The position numbers and the translations under genes were made by a program. A stretch of DNA of 64,000 nt from Saccopteryx bilineata. Lineage: Eukaryota; Chordata; Mammalia; Chiroptera; Emballonuridae. The stretch's first letter is position 1. The number at the start of each line of letters is the position of its first letter. The notes beneath the pieces are model-generated. The model ran no database searches. It was given only the letters and a program-made list of their open reading frames with translations, and had not been told where the DNA came from. The stretch spans positions 294,088,590 to 294,152,589 of the forward strand of contig NC_089492.1 in NCBI RefSeq assembly GCF_036850765.1, written 5' to 3'. This document shows positions 46,900-58,652 of the stretch, piece after piece.

Positions 46900-47440
46900 A
46901 AGTTTCTCCTTTGGTCACACCCTTCCATGGCCCCCAGCGTCCTGAGAACGAAAAGTAAAACTACTCAGACCCAACCCTCTGTCACCCTGACACACCGGTG
47001 TCACCCACGAGCTCTTTACGGTCCGGGACGCCGCAGCCTGGGCTGCAGAACGTAACCGGCCCCCGCACCGGGCTCCGGGTTCGGAGGGGTGAGGCGGTGA
47101 GGGCCTGGGGGACGCGCTCACCTCAGACAGGCGCCTCAGCGCGGCTGCCGCCATCGACTGCGAGGACCGGGTACCAGTTAGGAGCGGTTAAGACTCAGGG
47201 TTAAGACCCGACTCTGCACGCAGGACGACGCCCTCGACTCCTCTTCAGCTGAGACCCGCAATCTGCAGCCTCTGACTGGGGAACACTTCTGAAGAGGTAC
47301 ACTGGACAGCCACGAGAAGGACGCCGGAAAACCGCCCAAAGTAGGTGGGCCCGCCGGGAAATGAAGCTGTCCTGATCTTTCATTGGCTCAATCCCGCCAT
47401 CGTTGGGCGCATTCCTCTCTGGGTAATGTAGTTTCCCCAG
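46900..47440 (-). promoter_or_regulatory. GC-rich promoter and 5' UTR of ZNF-3
   Basis: It aligns with the ZNF-2 promoter around 26570-27056. It has the CCAAT box (47382-47386 on the - strand) and the identical 16-mer AACTACATTACCCAGA at 47418-47433. Confidence 0.78.
47122..47154 (-). CDS. ZNF-3 exon 1: start codon exon
   Basis: Encodes MAAAALRRLSE in 33 nt and ends at a GTGAGC donor, phase 0. It joins to Asp-Met-Ser-Val-Glu-Asp of exon 2. Confidence 0.9.
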
Positions 47441-47489
47441 CAGCAGAGGTTTCCTTAGCATCCTTGTCGCTGACCTTGACAAATAGTTT

Positions 47490-47681
47490 TTTGGGGTTTT
47501 ATTTAGATTTTAGTTATTCATTTTTAGAGAGAGAGAGAGTAGAGAGAAAGAGAGAGAGAAGAGGAGGAGCAGGAAACATCAACTCCCGTATATGCCATGA
47601 CCAGGCAAGGCAAGAGTTTTGAACCAGCAACTTCAGCATTCCAGGCCCATGCTTGATCCACTGCGCTACTCCAGGTCAGGA
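47490..47681 (-). repeat. Type C SINE
   Basis: ACAAATA flanks. Reversed head ends CTACTCCAGGTCAGG. Confidence 0.82.
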
Positions 47682-47758
47682 GACAAATAAAGGGTTTTTT
47701 TGTGATACAGCCAGTGGCACTAGGAAGTGACAAGTTTAGACTTCAGGTCCCAAGTTTT

Positions 47759-48171
47759 TTTGTTTGTTTGTTTTGTTTTCTGTATTTTTCTGAAGCTGGA
47801 AACGGGGAGAGACAGTCAGACAGACGCCCGCATGCGCCCGACCGGGATCCACCCGGCATGCCCACCAGGGGGCGATGCTCTGCCCACCAGGGGGTGATGC
47901 TCTGCCCCTCCCGGGGGTCGCTCTGCCGCGACCAGAGCCACTCGAGCGCCTGGGGCAGAGGGGCCAAGAAGCCATCCCCAGCGCCCGGGCCATCTTTGCT
48001 CCAATGGAGCCTTGGCCTTGCTTGCAGGAGGGGAAGAGAGAGACAGAAAGGAAGGGGGGGAGGGGTGGAGAAGCAAATGGACGCTTCTCCTCTGTGCCCT
48101 GGTCGGAAATCGAACTCGGGTCCCCCGCACGCCAGGCCGACACTCTACCGCTGAGCCAACAGGCCAGGGCC
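47759..48171 (-). repeat. Type A SINE
   Basis: TCAGGTCCCAAGTTTT occurs on both sides (target duplication). Doubled GGGCGATGCTCTGCCC motif. Confidence 0.92.
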
Positions 48172-48229
48172 TCAGGTCCCAAGTTTTATGGGAACGTTGT
48201 CTCCTACGAACCACTTGTATGGAGACATT

Positions 48230-48352
48230 ATTTCATTTTAAGAGAGAGGGGAAACATGGATTCGTTGTTCGTTTATTTATGCATTCATTGGTTGATCTTG
48301 TATGTGCCCTGGCAGGACAACAAATTGAACCTCAGAATGTGACTATATTTGC
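48230..48352 (-). repeat. Type D SINE, partial
   Basis: TTATGCATTCATTGGTTGATC and TGTGCCCTGGCAGGACAAC are reversed type D body and head. Confidence 0.6.
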
Positions 48353-48360
48353 TTCTTTTT

Positions 48361-48711
48361 TAAAAAATGTTTTTATTTTTTATTTTTTTGCAGAAACAGA
48401 GAGTCAGAGAGAGGGATAGATAGGGACAGACAGACAGGAACGGAAAGATGAGAAGCATCAATCATTAGTTTTTCGTTGCGCATTGTGACACCTTAGTTGT
48501 TCATTGATTGCTTTCTCATATGTGCCTTGACCACGGGCCCTCAGCAGACCGAGTAACCCCTTGCTTGAGCCAGCAACCTTGGGTCCAAGTTGGTGAGCTT
48601 TTGCTCAAACCAGATGAGCCCGCACTCAAGCTGGTGACCTTCGGGTCTCGAACCTGGGTCCTCGGCATCCCAGTCCGATGCTCTATCCACTGCACCACCG
48701 CCTGGTCAGGC
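48361..48711 (-). repeat. Type B SINE
   Basis: Complete reverse copy ending CCGCCTGGTCAGGC. Confidence 0.9.
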
Positions 48712-48715
48712 TGCT

Positions 48716-48925
48716 TCTTTTTATTTTTAATTTTATTTATTTATTTTAGAGTGGGGGGAGAGAGAAGAGTAGGGGGAGTGACTGTATTTGAGTAGGGAGA
48801 GAAGAGAGTTGGAGCAGGAAGCACCAACTCCCATATGTGCCGTGACCAGGTATGCCTAAGGTTTCCAATCCACGATGTTAGCGTCCCAGGTCGACACTTT
48901 ATTCACTGCACCACCTCAGGCCAGG
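48716..48925 (-). repeat. Type C SINE
   Basis: Reversed body with GCACCAACTCCCATATGTGC. GTGACT[GA]TATTT flanks. Confidence 0.82.
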
Positions 48926-49689
48926 CGTGACTGTATTTCAAAAGAGCATTTGTAGAAAGGTAAAATAAAGCCAACAGGGTGGACCGTTGTCCTTACAAGA
49001 AAATAGGATGCAGACAGACAAAAGAATGCCCATGTGAGGACACAGAAGACAGCCATCTGCAAGCCAAAGAGAGAGGCCTGAGGAGAAACCAACCGAGCTG
49101 ACACCTTGGTCTGACTTCGAGCCTCCAAATATGGGAGAACACAAAATTTCTGTTGTTTCAGTTGCCCAGTGTGAAGTACTTTGATACCGCTGCCAGGGAC
49201 CATCACAGGGACTATCATCAGCTAGGAAGGAGAAGATATGCAGGGCACCCTCAGGATGAAGGGAGACCCAGTGTTAGGGTAGGTTGCTATATATTAATAA
49301 AGAAAGGGAGCACAAGGAATAGGACATCGAGTCTAAACACCAGGGAGCTGAATTGGACAGTAAGTCCACTTCCTTCATTAGAATATCACAGGTTCACTGT
49401 GATTAGAATATCACAGGTTCACTCCTCAGGAAACCTCCACCCTTGAAAAATCCCCAATGAGGACAGGATCATAATTAGTCATTACTGTGGAAGGACACAT
49501 GCGCACGCGCGCGCGCGCACACACACACACATACACACACACACTCCTCTCCTGGACACATGCCCAGAAAAAAACACTTCTAACTTCAGAAAAATACAAG
49601 AAAAAAAAATTGTGTATTGAGGTTATCAGAATCCTTACCTTTTGGAAATGCATTAGTAAAAAGTTACACATTAAAAAAAAAGTTACAGT
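48926..49689. other. Intergenic with short CA/CG microsatellite
   Basis: Nothing coding. A GCGCACGCGCGCGCGCGCAC / (AC)n run lies at 49500-49545, and an isolated type A tail (CTTCAGAAAAATACAAG) at about 49583. Confidence 0.5.
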
Positions 49690-49897
49690 GCCTGACCTGT
49701 GGTGGCGCAGTGGATAAAGCGTTGACCTGGAAATGCTGAGGTCGCCGGTTCAAAACCCTGGGCTTGCCTGGTCAAGGCACATATGGGAATTGATGCTTCC
49801 AGCTCCTCCCTACCTTCTCTCTCTGTCTCTCTCTCCCTCTCTGTCTCTGTCTCTCCCTTTCTCTCTCCTCTCTAAAATGAATAAAAAAAAAAAAAAA
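49690..49897 (+). repeat. Type C SINE
   Basis: AAAAAAAGTTACAG flanks it and recurs before the next SINE. Confidence 0.9.
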
Positions 49898-49903
49898 AGT
49901 TAC

Positions 49904-50238
49904 AGCCTGACCAGGCGTTGGTGCAGTGGATAGAGCGTCAGACTGGGATGCGGAAGACCCAGGTTCGAGACCCCAAGGTTGCCAGCTTGAGCACGAGCTT
50001 ATCTGGGTTGAGCAAAAAAAAGCTCACCAGCTCAGACCTAAGGTCACTGAGCAAGGGGTCACTCGGTCTGCTGAAGGCCCATGGTCAAGGCACATATGAG
50101 AAAGCAATCAATGAACAACTAAGGTGTCGCAACGAGAAACTAATGATTGATGCTTCTCATCTCTCTCCGTTCCTGTCTGTCTGTCCCTATCTATTCCTCT
50201 CTGACTCTCTCTCTGTCCCTGTAAAAAAAAAAAAAAAA
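49904..50238 (+). repeat. Type B SINE
   Basis: Follows the type C copy after AAAGTTACAG, so it used the same short target again. Confidence 0.9.
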
Positions 50239-50275
50239 TTACACATTTACATATGTGGGATTTAAAAAAAATTAT

Positions 50276-50670
50276 TCCCTGGCCGGTTGGCTCAGCGGTA
50301 GAGCGTCGGCCTAGCGTGCGGAGGACCCGGGTTCGATTCCCGGCCAGGGCACATAGGAGAAGCGCCCATTTGCTTCTCCACCCCTCTGCCGCGCTTTCCT
50401 CTCTGTCTCTCTCTTCCCCTCCCGCAGCCAAGGCTCCATTGGAGCAAAGATGGCCCGGGCGCTGGGGATGGCTCTGTGGCCTCTGCCTCAGGCGCTAGAG
50501 TGGCTCTGGTCGCAACATGGTGATGCCCAGGATGGGCAGAGCATCGCCCCCTGGTGGGCAGAGCGTCGCCCCATGGTGGGCGTGCCGGGTGGATCCCAGT
50601 CGGGCGCATGCGGGAGTCTGTCGGACTATCTCTCCCTGTTTCCAGCTTCAGAAAAATGCAAAAAAATAAT
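50276..50670 (+). repeat. Type A SINE, young subfamily
   Basis: CCTAGCGTGCGGAGGACCC head and doubled GCAGAGCATCGCCCC motif; tail (AAT)n. Confidence 0.9.
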
Positions 50671-50752
50671 AATAATAATAATAATAAAAAAAATTATTGA
50701 GTTTAGAGACAGAGGAAGAGAAAAACAAAAAAACCCAAAATTGTTTATTCTA

Positions 50753-51086
50753 TTTTTTTTTTAACAGAGACAGAGAGTCAGAGAGAGGGATAGACAGGGA
50801 CAGACAGACAGGAATGGAAAGATGAGAAGCATCAATCATTAGTTTTTCGTTGTGCATTGCAACACCTTAATTGTTCATTGATTGCTTTCTCATATGTGCC
50901 TTGACCACGGGCCTTTAGCAGACCGAGTAACCCCTTGCTCGAGCCAGCGACCTTGGGCTCAAGCTGGTGAGCTTTTGCTCAAACCAGATGAACCCTTGCT
51001 CAAGCTGGCAACCTTGGGGTCTCGAACCTGGGTCTTCTGCATCCCAGTCCGACGCTCTATCCACTGCGCCACCGCTCGGTCAGGCT
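50753..51086 (-). repeat. Type B SINE
   Basis: Reversed copy ending GCGCCACCGCTCGGTCAGGC. Confidence 0.9.
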
Positions 51087-51196
51087 ATTCTACATTTTTA
51101 TGCATTTATTGGTTGCTTCTTATATATTCCTGACTGGAAGTTGCTAAAATAGCATTCATGGTGGTTAGTTAGTCTTTTCTATTTATAGACATATTT

Positions 51197-51479
51197 TAAT
51201 TTTTTATTATATTTTGTGACAGAGACAAAGTGACAGATTAGGACAGACAGGAAGGGAGAGAGATGAGAAGCATCAATTCTTTGTTGAGGCTCCATCGTTG
51301 TTCATTGATTGCTTTCTCTTATGTGCCTTGACCTTGGAGGGGGGGGGGCTACGGGCAAGTGAGTGACCCCTTGCTCAAGCCAGCGATCTTAGGCTTCAAG
51401 CCAGCAGCCTTGGAATTTCGAACCTGGGACCTCAGTGTCCCAGGTTGATGCTCTATCCACTGCGCCATCACCGGTCAGG
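51197..51479 (-). repeat. Type B SINE, diverged
   Basis: Reversed body with AAGCATCAATTCTTTGTTG; head ends CATCACCGGTCAGGC. Confidence 0.85.
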
Positions 51480-51731
51480 CTATGGATATACAGATATTGA
51501 TGGACTTACGACCTATGCAACTTACGACCATTCGACTTTACGACCACAATCACTAGCCACGACTGCTCTGCGTCTGGCAGCACAAGCGTTGCCCAGCTGG
51601 GTGTACGACAATGCGGACCACCTTCTGGCAGCACTACCATCTCCGCATGCACCATTTCAACTGTTATCCCAGACTCGGCACAGCAATTTGTGTTTTGTGT
51701 CTTGGATATTTTTCATCAAACCCTTCCCAAG

Positions 51732-52127
51732 ATGTCTACCAAGAGGAAATTGTCTTTGTCTATGCCTCAACCTGCCAAGAAGGAAAGAAAGGCCATCAAT
51801 CTCAACAGGAAAATGAGCGTGGGCTCATCCGACTTGAGCATGGGTTCACCAGCTTGAGTACAGGGGCGCTGGCTTGAGCATAGGATCATAGACATGACCC
51901 AAAGATCGCTGGTTTGAGCCCAAGGTCACTGGCTTGAGCAAGGGGCCACTCGCTCTGCTGTAACCCCCTGGTCAAGGCACATATGAGAAAGCAATCAATG
52001 AACAAGTATGAAGGAGGAAAGAAAGTGAATGTGATCGCACATGTTTATGAAAAAACCAACTCTGATAACCCCAACTGCTGCCTCAGATGACATCAACAAT
52101 CCGCAGCTAAGCACCAGCAGCCAATAA
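51732..52127 (+). pseudogene. Tigger-like transposase remnant
   Basis: The ATG at 51732 opens MSTKRKLSLSMPQPAKKERK, a basic N-terminus as in Tigger transposases. The C-terminal end (DDINNPQLSTSSQ and stop) is at 52086-52127. The DNA-binding and catalytic middle is absent and replaced by a SINE fragment. Confidence 0.65.
51812..52006 (+). repeat. Type B SINE fragment without head, inside the Tigger
   Basis: Starts at GCGTGGGCTCATCCGACTTG and ends at AAAGCAATCAATGAACAAG; both the tRNA part and the poly-A are missing. Confidence 0.75.
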
Positions 52128-52676
52128 AATGTTTTGTATGTTTATATATTTTGATGTTTTGCAATTGGGAAAATGTTTCCTATGGTATTTTTTACACCTG
52201 TATTTTGTATTTTTGTATGCACCTGTATTTTGTAATTTTGTATGTTTTGCAAATATTAAACCAGTTGTACTGGTAATGCAGTGTTTTACTTAAACTTGAC
52301 AAATTAAAAAATAAGAAACAAAATGGTGTAGAGATTATACAAATGAACAAAGAAAATTATGATATATAACAATAATGAAAGAAAATTATGATAAAATATG
52401 ACTTAAAGATTTTTATAACATCATTTCACAGTACTGTACATATAGCCTACTCAACTTACGACCAAATCGTGTTACGACTGGTCTGTCAGAACCGATCATG
52501 GTCGTAAGTCAAGCACTAGCTGTATTGTATTTGAAAATAGCCATTACAAAAATAGAATCTGTCCTTACATCAGCAATATGGTGAGAAAGGAGCACTGAAA
52601 AGGGAAGAAGGTGCTTGGTTTCAGGGATGAACGCATGCATGGAAATATAAAAAATGTACATATAAAAAATATGTAC

Positions 52677-52826
52677 CCCCTGGCCAAGTAGATCAGTAGG
52701 TTAGAGCATCATCACAATATGACAAGGTTCCGGATTTGATCCTTCAGTAAGGGCATATCAAGAATCAACCAACGAATGCATAAACAAGTAGAAAAACAAA
52801 ACAATGTTTCTACCAGATCAATTAAA
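52677..52826 (+). repeat. Type D SINE
   Basis: CCCTGGCCAAGTAGATCAG head, AATCAACCAACGAATGC body. Confidence 0.8.
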
Positions 52827-52888
52827 TGGCACATTTTCAGAAAATTTTACTTAAGTCAAACTTTTTTTTAAAAAATGCTTAAAACTAG

Positions 52889-53285
52889 CCCTGGCTGGTT
52901 GGCTCAGCGGTAGAGCGTCGGCCTAGCGTGCGGAGGACCCGGGTTCGATTCCCGGCCAGGGCACACAGGAGAAGCGCCCATTTGCTTCTCCACCCCTCCG
53001 CCGCGCTTTCCTCTCTGTCTCTCTCTTCCCCTCCCGCAGCCAAGGCTCCATTGGAGCAAAGATGGCCCGGGCGCTGGGGATGGCTCTGTGGCCTCTGCCC
53101 CAGGCGCTAGAGTGGCTCTGGTCGCAACATGGCGACGCCCAGGATGGGCAGAGCATCGCCCCCTGGTGGGCAGAGCGTAGCCCCTGGTGGGCGTGCCGGG
53201 TGGATCCCGGTCAGGCGCATGCGGGAGTCTGTCTGACTGTCTCTCCCTGTTTCCAGCTTCAGAAAAATGAAAAAAAAAAAAAAAA
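52889..53285 (+). repeat. Type A SINE, young subfamily
   Basis: Flanks AAAAAATGCTTAAAACT. Near-identical to 8973-9343. Confidence 0.93.
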
Positions 53286-53296
53286 TGCTTAAAACT

Positions 53297-53603
53297 GCCT
53301 GACCAGGCAGTGGCGCAGTGGATAGAGTGTCGGACTGGAATACCGAGGACCCAGGTTCGAGACCTCGAGGTCGCTAGCTTGAGCGCAGGCTCATCTGGTT
53401 TAAGCAAAGGCTCACCAGCTTGGACCCAAGGTCGCTGACTCCAGCAAGGGGTTACTCGGTCTGCTGAAGGCCCACGGTCAAGGGACATATGAGAAAGCAA
53501 TCAATGAACAACTAAGGTGTTGCAATGTGCAACGAAAAACTAATGATTGATGCTTCTCATCTCTCCGTTCCTGTCTGTATGTCCCTGTCTATCCCTCTGT
53601 CTC

Positions 53604-53637
<34 letters not shown>
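53297..53637 (+). repeat. Type B SINE with 36-bp poly-A
   Basis: Follows the type A copy after ATGCTTAAAACT, and GCTTAAAACT appears again at its 3' end. The long uninterrupted A-run suggests a recent insertion. Confidence 0.93.
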
Positions 53638-53639
<2 letters not shown>

Positions 53640-53641
<2 letters not shown>

Positions 53642-54078
53642 TAAAACTTATCATTTCCCAATCATTTTACTGTTTTACTAAAATTCTTCAGGTTCTTTGT
53701 TGCTACTATATCAGTATGTTGGAAATAAAATATAATGGTGTGCTACTGAGATATTTAAGCATCTTCATGTTCTGTGATATCATATTCATAGTTAAAGATT
53801 GACCATGATAAAAATATTTATATCAGAGAAACTGAAACCTAGAAAAAGATTTGAAACCTAGAATTCAATGTGAATTACTTAATGTTTACCCTTAAGGTAC
53901 TGGAAAGTATGTTAACAATGCAGATGAAAATTTTAAGTGTATGGTACAAGTAGTCGTTAAATTTTATATAGAATAGAAAATTAAGGGAAAAAATTTCCTT
54001 CCAGTAGTAAAATAAAAAAATAAAGAATTGCTCCATATAGGAAACAAGTTACTCGGGTCATTGAAAAATGAGCAAAAT
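53640..54078. other. AT-rich intergenic, nothing recognised
   Basis: No domain, RNA gene or known repeat seen. Confidence 0.45.
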
Positions 54079-54275
54079 GCCTGACCTGTGGTGGCGCAGT
54101 GGATAAAGCGTCGACCTGGAAATGCTGAGGTCGCCGGTTTGAAACCCTGGGCTTGCCTGGTCAAGGCACATATGGGAGTTGATGCTTCCAGCTCCTCCCC
54201 CCTTCTCTCTCTCTGTCTCTTTTCTCTCTTTCTCTGTCTCTCCCTCTCCTCTCTAAAAAAATGAATAAAAAATTA
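54079..54275 (+). repeat. Type C SINE
   Basis: AAAAATGAGCAAAAT on both sides. Confidence 0.92.
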
Positions 54276-54369
54276 ATTTAAAAAATGAGCAAAATTTGAA
54301 CATGTCTTTTATTCCTGCACTATCTTCCTATTGGTTACGATAATCATAAAAATAAAAAAGGTAAGATTC

Positions 54370-54692
54370 GCCTGACCAGGCGGTGGCACAGTGGATAGAG
54401 CGTCTAACTGGGATGTGGAGGACCCAGGTTTGAGACCCCGAGGTTGCCAGTTTGAGCGTGGGCTCATCTGGTTTGAGCAAGGTTCACCAGCTTGGACTCA
54501 AGGTTGCTGGCTAGAGCAAGGGGTTACTCGCTCTGCTGTAGCCCCACAGTCAAGGCACATATGAGAAAGCAATCAATGAATAACTAAGGTGTCGCAACAA
54601 AAAACTAATGATTGATGCTTCTCATCTCTCTCCGTTCTTGTCTGTCCCCATCTACCCTTCTCTCTCTCTTAAAAAAAAAAAAAAAAAAAAAG
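54370..54692 (+). repeat. Type B SINE
   Basis: AGGTAAGATTC / AGGTAGGATTC flanks. Confidence 0.9.
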
Positions 54693-54763
54693 GTAGGATT
54701 CAGCACATTTTTACCAAAAAAAGATAAAGAGGGTAAATAAATACTTTAAAAAATGCTCATCAT

Positions 54764-55092
54764 TGCCTAACCAGGCGGTGGTGCAGTGGATAGTTTCAGA
54801 CTGGGAATTGGAGGACCCAGGTTCGAGTCCCCAAAGTTGCTAGCTTGAGCACAGGCTCATCTGGTCTGAGCAAGACTCATCAGCTTAAGCCCAAGGTCCC
54901 TGGCTGGAGCAAGGGGTCACTCACTCTGCTATAGTCCCCTGGTCAAGGCACATATGAGAAAGTAATCAATGAACAACTAAGGTGCTGCAACAAAGAACTG
55001 ATGCTTCTCATCTCTCCCCTTTCTCCCTGTCTGTCCCTACCTGTCCCTCTCTCTGTCTCTGCTGCAAATAATAAAATAAATAAATAAAAATT
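54764..55092 (+). repeat. Type B SINE, diverged
   Basis: AAAAATGCTCATCATTG / AAAAATGCCCATCATCATG flanks. Confidence 0.85.
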
Positions 55093-55830
55093 AAAAATGC
55101 CCATCATCATGAATTGTTAGGAAAATGAAACAAAACCAAAATGAGTTACTACTACACTGATTTCTAGGGCTAATATGTGAAAAGATTTACCCTAGCAAGA
55201 GTTAGCAGAATGGCAGCAGAACAGGAATGTTTATATACTGTGGGAGTGTGCAAAGACAAAGGGAATTACCATTATATACCATAGTTCTGCATTTCTTACA
55301 ATAAAAAACATTCAACTACGTTGTAACAATTTGAGAAATAAAACATAGAACTGAATGTAAATATTACATAGCAGCTTTATTTGTAATTTCCTAAACCTGG
55401 AAATAATCCAAAACATAGACAGATAAATGGATACACAAAGTGATTACCCATAGGATAGAATGCTATTCAATAAAAAGAATAAATTATTTACATAAGCAGT
55501 ATTTTTGAATCTCAACAACTGCAGCATGAAGGAAATCAGTATTTGTTAAAGAGTATACACCTTATGATGCCTATAAAAATTATAGAAAATACAAACTAAT
55601 CAATTGTAATAGAAGATAAATCAATGATTACCTGGAGTGCTGAGGAAGACAGGGACACTATAAATGGGTTGGCAATAAATACATATATGAGTGACGGATG
55701 AGCTCATTTCATGTGTGACGATTTCACAGCTTTATCCATGTCAAGCTCACAAACAATACACAACACATAAGTGCACTTTGTTGCAGGTCAAATATACATA
55801 TACCTGAATAAAGCTTTTACAAGTGGTTCC
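55093..55830. other. Intergenic, L1-like wording
   Basis: Phrases such as GGAAATAATCCAAAACATAG, CATAGGATAGAATGCTATTC and AAATTATAGAAAATACAAAC recall an L1 3' region, but I cannot define ends. Confidence 0.4.
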
Positions 55831-56015
55831 AGTCCTGGCTGGCTAGGTCAGCTGGTTAAAACGTCATCCCGCTACACTGAGATGGTAGGTCCAATGCCCA
55901 GTCAAGCCACCTATAAGAATTAACCAGTGGGTGCTTGGAAGGGTAGAACAAAAAAATCATTCTTTCTTTCTCTCACCCCATTCTTCTTGCCCTCTAAAAT
56001 CAATACATTTAAGAA
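55831..56015 (+). repeat. Type D SINE
   Basis: AAGTGGTTCC flanks both ends; head CAGTCCTGGCTGGCTAGGTC. Confidence 0.85.
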
Positions 56016-56099
56016 GTTAAAAATACTAAAATAAAAGTGGTTCCTAATGAAGACCTAGATATACTATTTTTTTTTTCTAAAAATTACATTGGCAACATT

Positions 56100-57360
56100 A
56101 TATAGACTCTACCATCTATGTCCTCATGTCCTGGAAGAAGTACCCTTGCCTCAGTAGCAGCAAATATTGGTAAGCAGTGAGGACTACTGCTATCTGAAAC
56201 AACAGGAATGCTGAGTGGGTCACAAAAGACAAATCCCCGGACTGATCACAAGACCATCCTTCCCTCAAGCTGTTTCCATGCTTGTGAAACAATAATCTTG
56301 AGATGAACACTGCAGAAAGTCTAAAGGATCCCACAAAACCATTAGATTATTTTTTACTGCCAGTGACCTCAGCTACAAAACATAGTAATGGAGGTCCTGA
56401 GAATGTCTGTACACACAGATCACACAAGGCATAGTCCCTGGTAACATCTGTGGCCGAGTTTTCAGAAGAGGCACCTTCTATCTCATTTAAGTGCAGTCTC
56501 TTCCACTCACTATTAATTGTTTCTATTCCAATTGCAATTTCATTTAACCCTAAGACTCTTACAACAAATGACACTAGCTTATGAAATTTTGTACATCATA
56601 TAACCTGGGGAAAGGTCCCCGAACCATTGCAGTGAAACAGATAATGTTTACTGTGAACATGAAAATAAAATTCCATATTGTTCACTGAAGCACAATAAAG
56701 GCAACTCTTTAGGCTGACCTTTTTTTCTTTTTTCTTTTTCTTTTTTTATTTTTCTGAAGTGAGAAGCAGGGAGGCAGAGAGACAGACTCCCGCATGCGCC
56801 CAACCGGGATCCGCCAGGCATGCCCACCAGGGAGCAATGGTCTGCCCATCTGGGGTGTTGCTCCGTTGTAACCAGAGCCATTCTAGCGCCTGAGGCGGAG
56901 GCCATGGAGCCATCCTCAGTGCCTGGGGCCACCTTTGCTCCCATGGAGCCTTGGCTGTGGGAAGGGAAGAGAGACAGAAAGGAGAGAGGGAAGGGTGGAG
57001 AAGCAGATGGGCGCTTCTGCTGTGTGCACTGGCCGAAAATTGAACCCAGGACTTCCACACGCCAGGCTGATACCCTACCACTGAGCCAACTGGCCAGGGA
57101 TAGGCTGATCTTTCACCTATCCAATATTCATGGCACCAAGCTGCAAATTAGGACTACAAAATCATGCAGTTTTCTTTAAAGGTCTAGGGCAGCCATGCAA
57201 AATATGCCAGTATTTGACAAAGAGCCATTTCCTGCCATCAACGCTCTTCTTTCTGAAGCATAGCATTTTGGGATCCCCAAAAATATCTGTTCATATGTAC
57301 ATGCTGACAGATCACAATTCTGCTTTCAAATCATTCTGTGCAATACATATAACCAACCAC
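56100..57360 (-). repeat. Segmental duplicate, copy 2 (3' flank of ZNF-4)
   Basis: Partner of 32521-33411. Interrupted here by a type A SINE (56720-57101) that the other copy lacks, so that SINE came after the duplication. Confidence 0.8.
56720..57101 (-). repeat. Type A SINE
   Basis: TAGGCTGACCTTT / TAGGCTGATCTTT flanks. Confidence 0.9.
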
Positions 57361-57459
57361 AAGGGTAAATATACAAAAGCAAAAAGACTCACAAAAAGAG
57401 AAAAAAAACAGAGCAGTGTACAGTAAGAAGTTCCCAGGTTGATGAATGACAACTTGGAA

Positions 57460-57843
57460 AAAAAATTTTATTTATTTATTTTATGTGAAAGGAGGGGAGA
57501 CAGTGAGGCAGACTCCCACAAGTGCTCCAACTGGGATCCACTCGGCAACCCCTTCTGGGGCTGATGCTTCTTGAGTACTGAGCTATTTTTAGCTCCTAAG
57601 GCTGATGCAGTTGGACCAACTGAGCTACCCTCAGTACACAGGGCCAGTGCTTGAACCAATCAAGCCACTGGCTGCAGGAGGAGAAGAGGAAGAGAAGGGG
57701 GAGAGAAAGGGGAGAGGGAAGGGTAAAGGGAGTGGGAGAGAAGCAGATGGACGCTTTTCCTGTGTGCCCTGACTGGGTATCGAACCCTGGACATCCATAT
57801 GTTGAGCCGATGCTCTAACCACTGAGCCACCCACCAGGGCTAC
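57460..57843 (-). repeat. Old type A-like SINE
   Basis: Diverged subfamily with TGAGCTACCCTCAGTACACA; head ends CTGAGCCACCCACCAGGGC. Confidence 0.75.
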
Positions 57844-58349
57844 ACCTGGAAAAATTAATCACAGCATAATGTATATAATGTTAAAACAACCATGACCATG
57901 AAAAAGTTAATCATTCTTAGCCAAGAATGGGTCTTTTGGACCAACACTGGGAAGGTTCATTCCTTAGCCTAAGCTCACTTCCAAAAGCTCAGTGTATTCT
58001 TAACTGCCTCAAGTTAAAGGGAAAGCGCAGAGGTCAGCTTCCCTGAACACACTGGGGTTGTGACTGGTACATGCCGTGCAGGTGAGCCAGGTAGGAGAGG
58101 TGAAATGGCTTCAGCCACAATTACAACACTCTGGTAATAGCCCTGGGCAGGTTAGAAAGTGTACTGCAGCTCCTTAAAGCCTTGCTTGTACCTGAAAATG
58201 ATGAGGAACTTAGCACAATGCATGTTCTGCTAAAACAGGTTTAAAATTCAGGTAAATGACTCTCAAAGAGTCTCCTCCAGTGCTGATATACGTACTGAGT
58301 AAGGAAATAAAACACGCCCAGCACATTTCAAACTGGTCTTCAATGTAAA
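57844..58349 (-). other. 3' UTR-like flank of ZNF-4
   Basis: Partner of 34589-35110 and, more weakly, of 19000-19400. No clear AATAAA close to the array was found. Confidence 0.6.
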
Positions 58350-58652
58350 CAAACTGATGTGTAGAAGTGAGATTTACAGCTAAAAGATTTCCCACATTCA
58401 CTCCACTCATAAGGTCTTTCGTCAGTGTGAACTCTTGGGTGCCTAAAAAGGGTGAGATTTGTGACTAAAAGACTTCTGACATTCACTGTATTCATAGTCT
58501 TTCTCCAGTGTAAATTCTGCTCTTAAGTGAGACTAAAGAAATTACTCAAGAATTTCCCACAAACACTACACTATTAGGCATTTCTCCAGTGTGAGCTCTG
58601 TGGTGTTTAATGAGGGCAGTTTTGGCTTAAGGACTTCCCTCAATCACTACAC
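58350..58652 (-). pseudogene. Decayed fingers beyond the ZNF-4 stop
   Basis: About three and a half further fingers can be recognised on the - strand (for example [14 protein letters not shown] near 58390-58430), with in-frame stops, lost Cys/His and frame changes. The break that separates them from the intact array is a CTAT duplication at about 58657-58664. Confidence 0.82.

Larger units (their letters stand above)
51491..52522 (+). mobile_element. Tigger/pogo-like DNA transposon, internally deleted
   Basis: The ends CAGATATTGATGGACTTACG and, reversed, CAGCTAGTGCTTGACTTACG are inverted repeats flanked by TA. Further inner copies of ACTTACGACC follow at both ends. About 1 kb remains, against roughly 2.4-2.8 kb for full Tigger elements. 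Confidence 0.8.
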
